Shown here: in pieces, positions 24,301 to 24,753 of the stretch
Layout: every line of letters begins with the position of its first letter
Numbering within the stretch: the first letter of the stretch is position 1
DNA from: an uncultured Collinsella sp.
GTDB lineage: Bacteria; Actinomycetota; Coriobacteriia; Coriobacteriales; Coriobacteriaceae
Assembly: GCA_958352845.1 (NCBI GenBank)
Contig: CATWQC010000026.1
Coordinates: 1-24,753, forward strand
Direction of reading: 5' to 3'
DNA: 24,753 bases
Made by a program: the position numbers and the translations under genes
Notes under the pieces: model-generated
Told to the model about the DNA's origin: nothing
Databases searched by the model: none
What the model saw: the letters and a program-made list of their open reading frames with translations, nothing else

Positions 24301-24753
24301 CGCCATGCGCGACCTGGAGATTCGCGGCGCCGGCTCGCTTATGGGCGCCGAGCAGCACGGCAACCTGTCGAGCGTGGGCTTTGACCTGTTTACGCAGATG
24401 CTGGGCCAGGCCGTGGCTGAGGCGCGCGGCGATGACGACGCCGGCGTGGAGGCGGCGAGCGTGGGTATTAACCTGCCGGCCGACTACTTCTTGTCCGAGG
24501 AGTACCTGCCGGCGGTGGACCAGCGCGTGCTCGTGTACCGCAAGCTCGCTGCGGCTGAGGACCTGGAGAGTGTCGACGGGGTGCAGGAGGAGACCGAGGC
24601 CGCGCATGGCGAGCTGCCGTTGGCGGGACTCAACCTGTTCAATCGCGCGCGCATCCGCATTCGCGGCGAGCGCCTGGGGCTCGAGAGCGTCACGCTCAGT
24701 GGCGGCCGCATCACGTTTTTGGGCGTCGACGTGCCCAAGAAGGTGGCCTTTGA
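21302..24753 (+). CDS. mfd: Transcription-repair coupling factor Mfd (3' end outside window)
   Basis: The reading frame is open from the ATG at 21302 to the window edge (1150 residues), so the C-terminus is cut. Mfd releases stalled RNA polymerase and recruits UvrA to DNA damage. In order: a UvrB-like N-terminal module, the CarD-like RNA-polymerase interaction domain (from PGDYVVHATHGIA, about 530-600), the RecG-type translocase with Walker A GDVGFGKTE (683-691) and DEEQRFG (784-790), the second helicase lobe with LKGRVGRS, the translocation/relay region IRGAGSLMGAEQHGN (about 1005-1020), and the start of the UvrA-binding C-terminal domain. GGAGGAA (21291-21297) is 4 nt before the ATG. The very long minus-strand reading frame opposite is a GC-bias shadow. 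Confidence 0.95.
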   Translation, partial: MLIHRIAAQLYTAEALQTVEAGLDAGEDVTLAVSQSGRTLMAAAQFARRPRPTVYIVSGEDAADRAARSLAAYVGLAHVCRFPERKDYPWREQAPDDAVVAQRCEALGRIVRGDNCIMVASARALLRCVPPVESRYWESTTFAVGEEIPFDEVPQRLVGMGYTNAGAADAPGLFRVHGDTVEVFPAQEKAPVRIEFFGDEIDRIRRMVSSTGQTIGNEDSVEIFPCRELALTDEAVHNMHVALYRASQDDSKLAALLEMVDARIVTPELDRFLPVMYGQTVSPLAHVSGKALVVLSEPRSLFDDCLRAYEDIEARAGEAGVDRLDGLYVRAQQLDFGAQQRLNYVSLIRAGGAVTAELKIEQPAIAGSDNRFMTRIQEVVGKRYACVFAIPDRGARESMELTFGDEGITFEESLTAAPENAGVIGERVRVAAADSADRAARQDAHAAIRERKADALNARSLEAGAAQAAAGAAVPTISRGRVTFVDAALPQGVVVPDANLAVFSIADLNARMDANRARSRRKVDITQITFPFKPGDYVVHATHGIALFSEIARQEVGGKERDYFLLEYADGDKLYVPLEQVDRITRYVGPDGDKPRLTRLNTADWTRATNKARKNAKKLAFDLVDLYTRRSSITGIACPPDTPEQIEMEESFPYDETRDQLEAIADIKADMEAPKPMDRLLCGDVGFGKTEVALRAAFKCVDSGRQVMVLCPTTILAQQHYETFFERFAPFGLEVEVLSRFRTTAQQKRALKAFAEGTIDVLIGTHRLLSADVNPKNLGLVIIDEEQRFGVQHKEQLKNLREQIDVLTLSATPIPRTMQMATSGVRDMSLITTPPTGRRPVIVHVGEYDPDVVSAAIRLEVGRGGQVYYVSNRVKTIDDAVARVHEAAPEARVGVAHGKMSPREVEDVMIEFATKKIDVLIATTIVESGIDNATANTLIIEDSQRLGLAQLYQLKGRVGRSATQAYAYFMFPGELPLTEEATARLTALSEFQDLGSGMRIAMRDLEIRGAGSLMGAEQHGNLSSVGFDLFTQMLGQAVAEARGDDDAGVEAASVGINLPADYFLSEEYLPAVDQRVLVYRKLAAAEDLESVDGVQEETEAAHGELPLAGLNLFNRARIRIRGERLGLESVTLSGGRITFLGVDVPKKVAF

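Noticed and set aside
21929..24607. 892-residue open frame on the minus strand
   Set aside because: Lies opposite mfd, which has all expected motifs; low-complexity His/Leu/Arg composition is typical of the antisense frame of a GC-rich gene.

Overview
The window is GC-rich bacterial chromosome with tightly packed genes and strong G/C bias at third codon positions. The gene set (APC permease, paired LytS/LytTR two-component systems, UMF1-type MFS, Rrf2 regulator, rubrerythrin, RmuC, endonuclease III, Mfd) suggests a gut anaerobe of the Coriobacteriia, most likely Collinsella or a relative. That placement is recall-based inference; no rRNA marker is present. I see no phage, IS transposase, CRISPR array or plasmid gene.

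Layout. (1) 1-1150: a C39-type papain-like peptidase on the minus strand, ending in a REP-like inverted repeat. (2) 1505-4365: an APC permease and a metal-dependent amidohydrolase, probably an uptake-plus-hydrolysis unit for an amide or peptide-like compound. (3) 4484-6642: the first LytS-type kinase and LytTR regulator. (4) 6735-9159: a zinc-dependent phospholipase C family protein and an MFS transporter, separated by a 67-nt palindromic element. (5) 9342-12658: a GT-A-fold glycosyltransferase overlapping by 4 nt a second LytS-type kinase, followed by a second LytTR regulator. (6) 12753-13706: an MJ0936-type metallophosphoesterase, a 143-nt giant inverted repeat, and tRNA-Asp. (7) 14066-16132: an Rrf2 regulator, an unusual MutY-like glycosylase without an iron-sulfur motif, and rubrerythrin, read as a redox-stress group. 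(8) 16584-20415: a small membrane protein, RmuC and an ABC exporter. (9) 20479-24753: endonuclease III and Mfd, cut by the window edge.

How the parts fit. The two LytS/LytTR pairs are clear paralogues, each placed next to transport or envelope genes, so they probably sense a small molecule or envelope state and act on nearby promoters. The right half is rich in DNA repair (MutY-like, RmuC, Nth, Mfd).

The least explained material is intergenic: four different long inverted repeats (79-141, 7708-7774, 13378-13520, 16152-16251), a hairpin just after the MutY-like start codon, and several terminator-like hairpins lying between a possible -10 box and a ribosome binding site. I found no clear new multi-gene system. 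The best candidates for new biology are the palindromic elements, the duplicated kinase/regulator modules and the divergent MutY-like protein.
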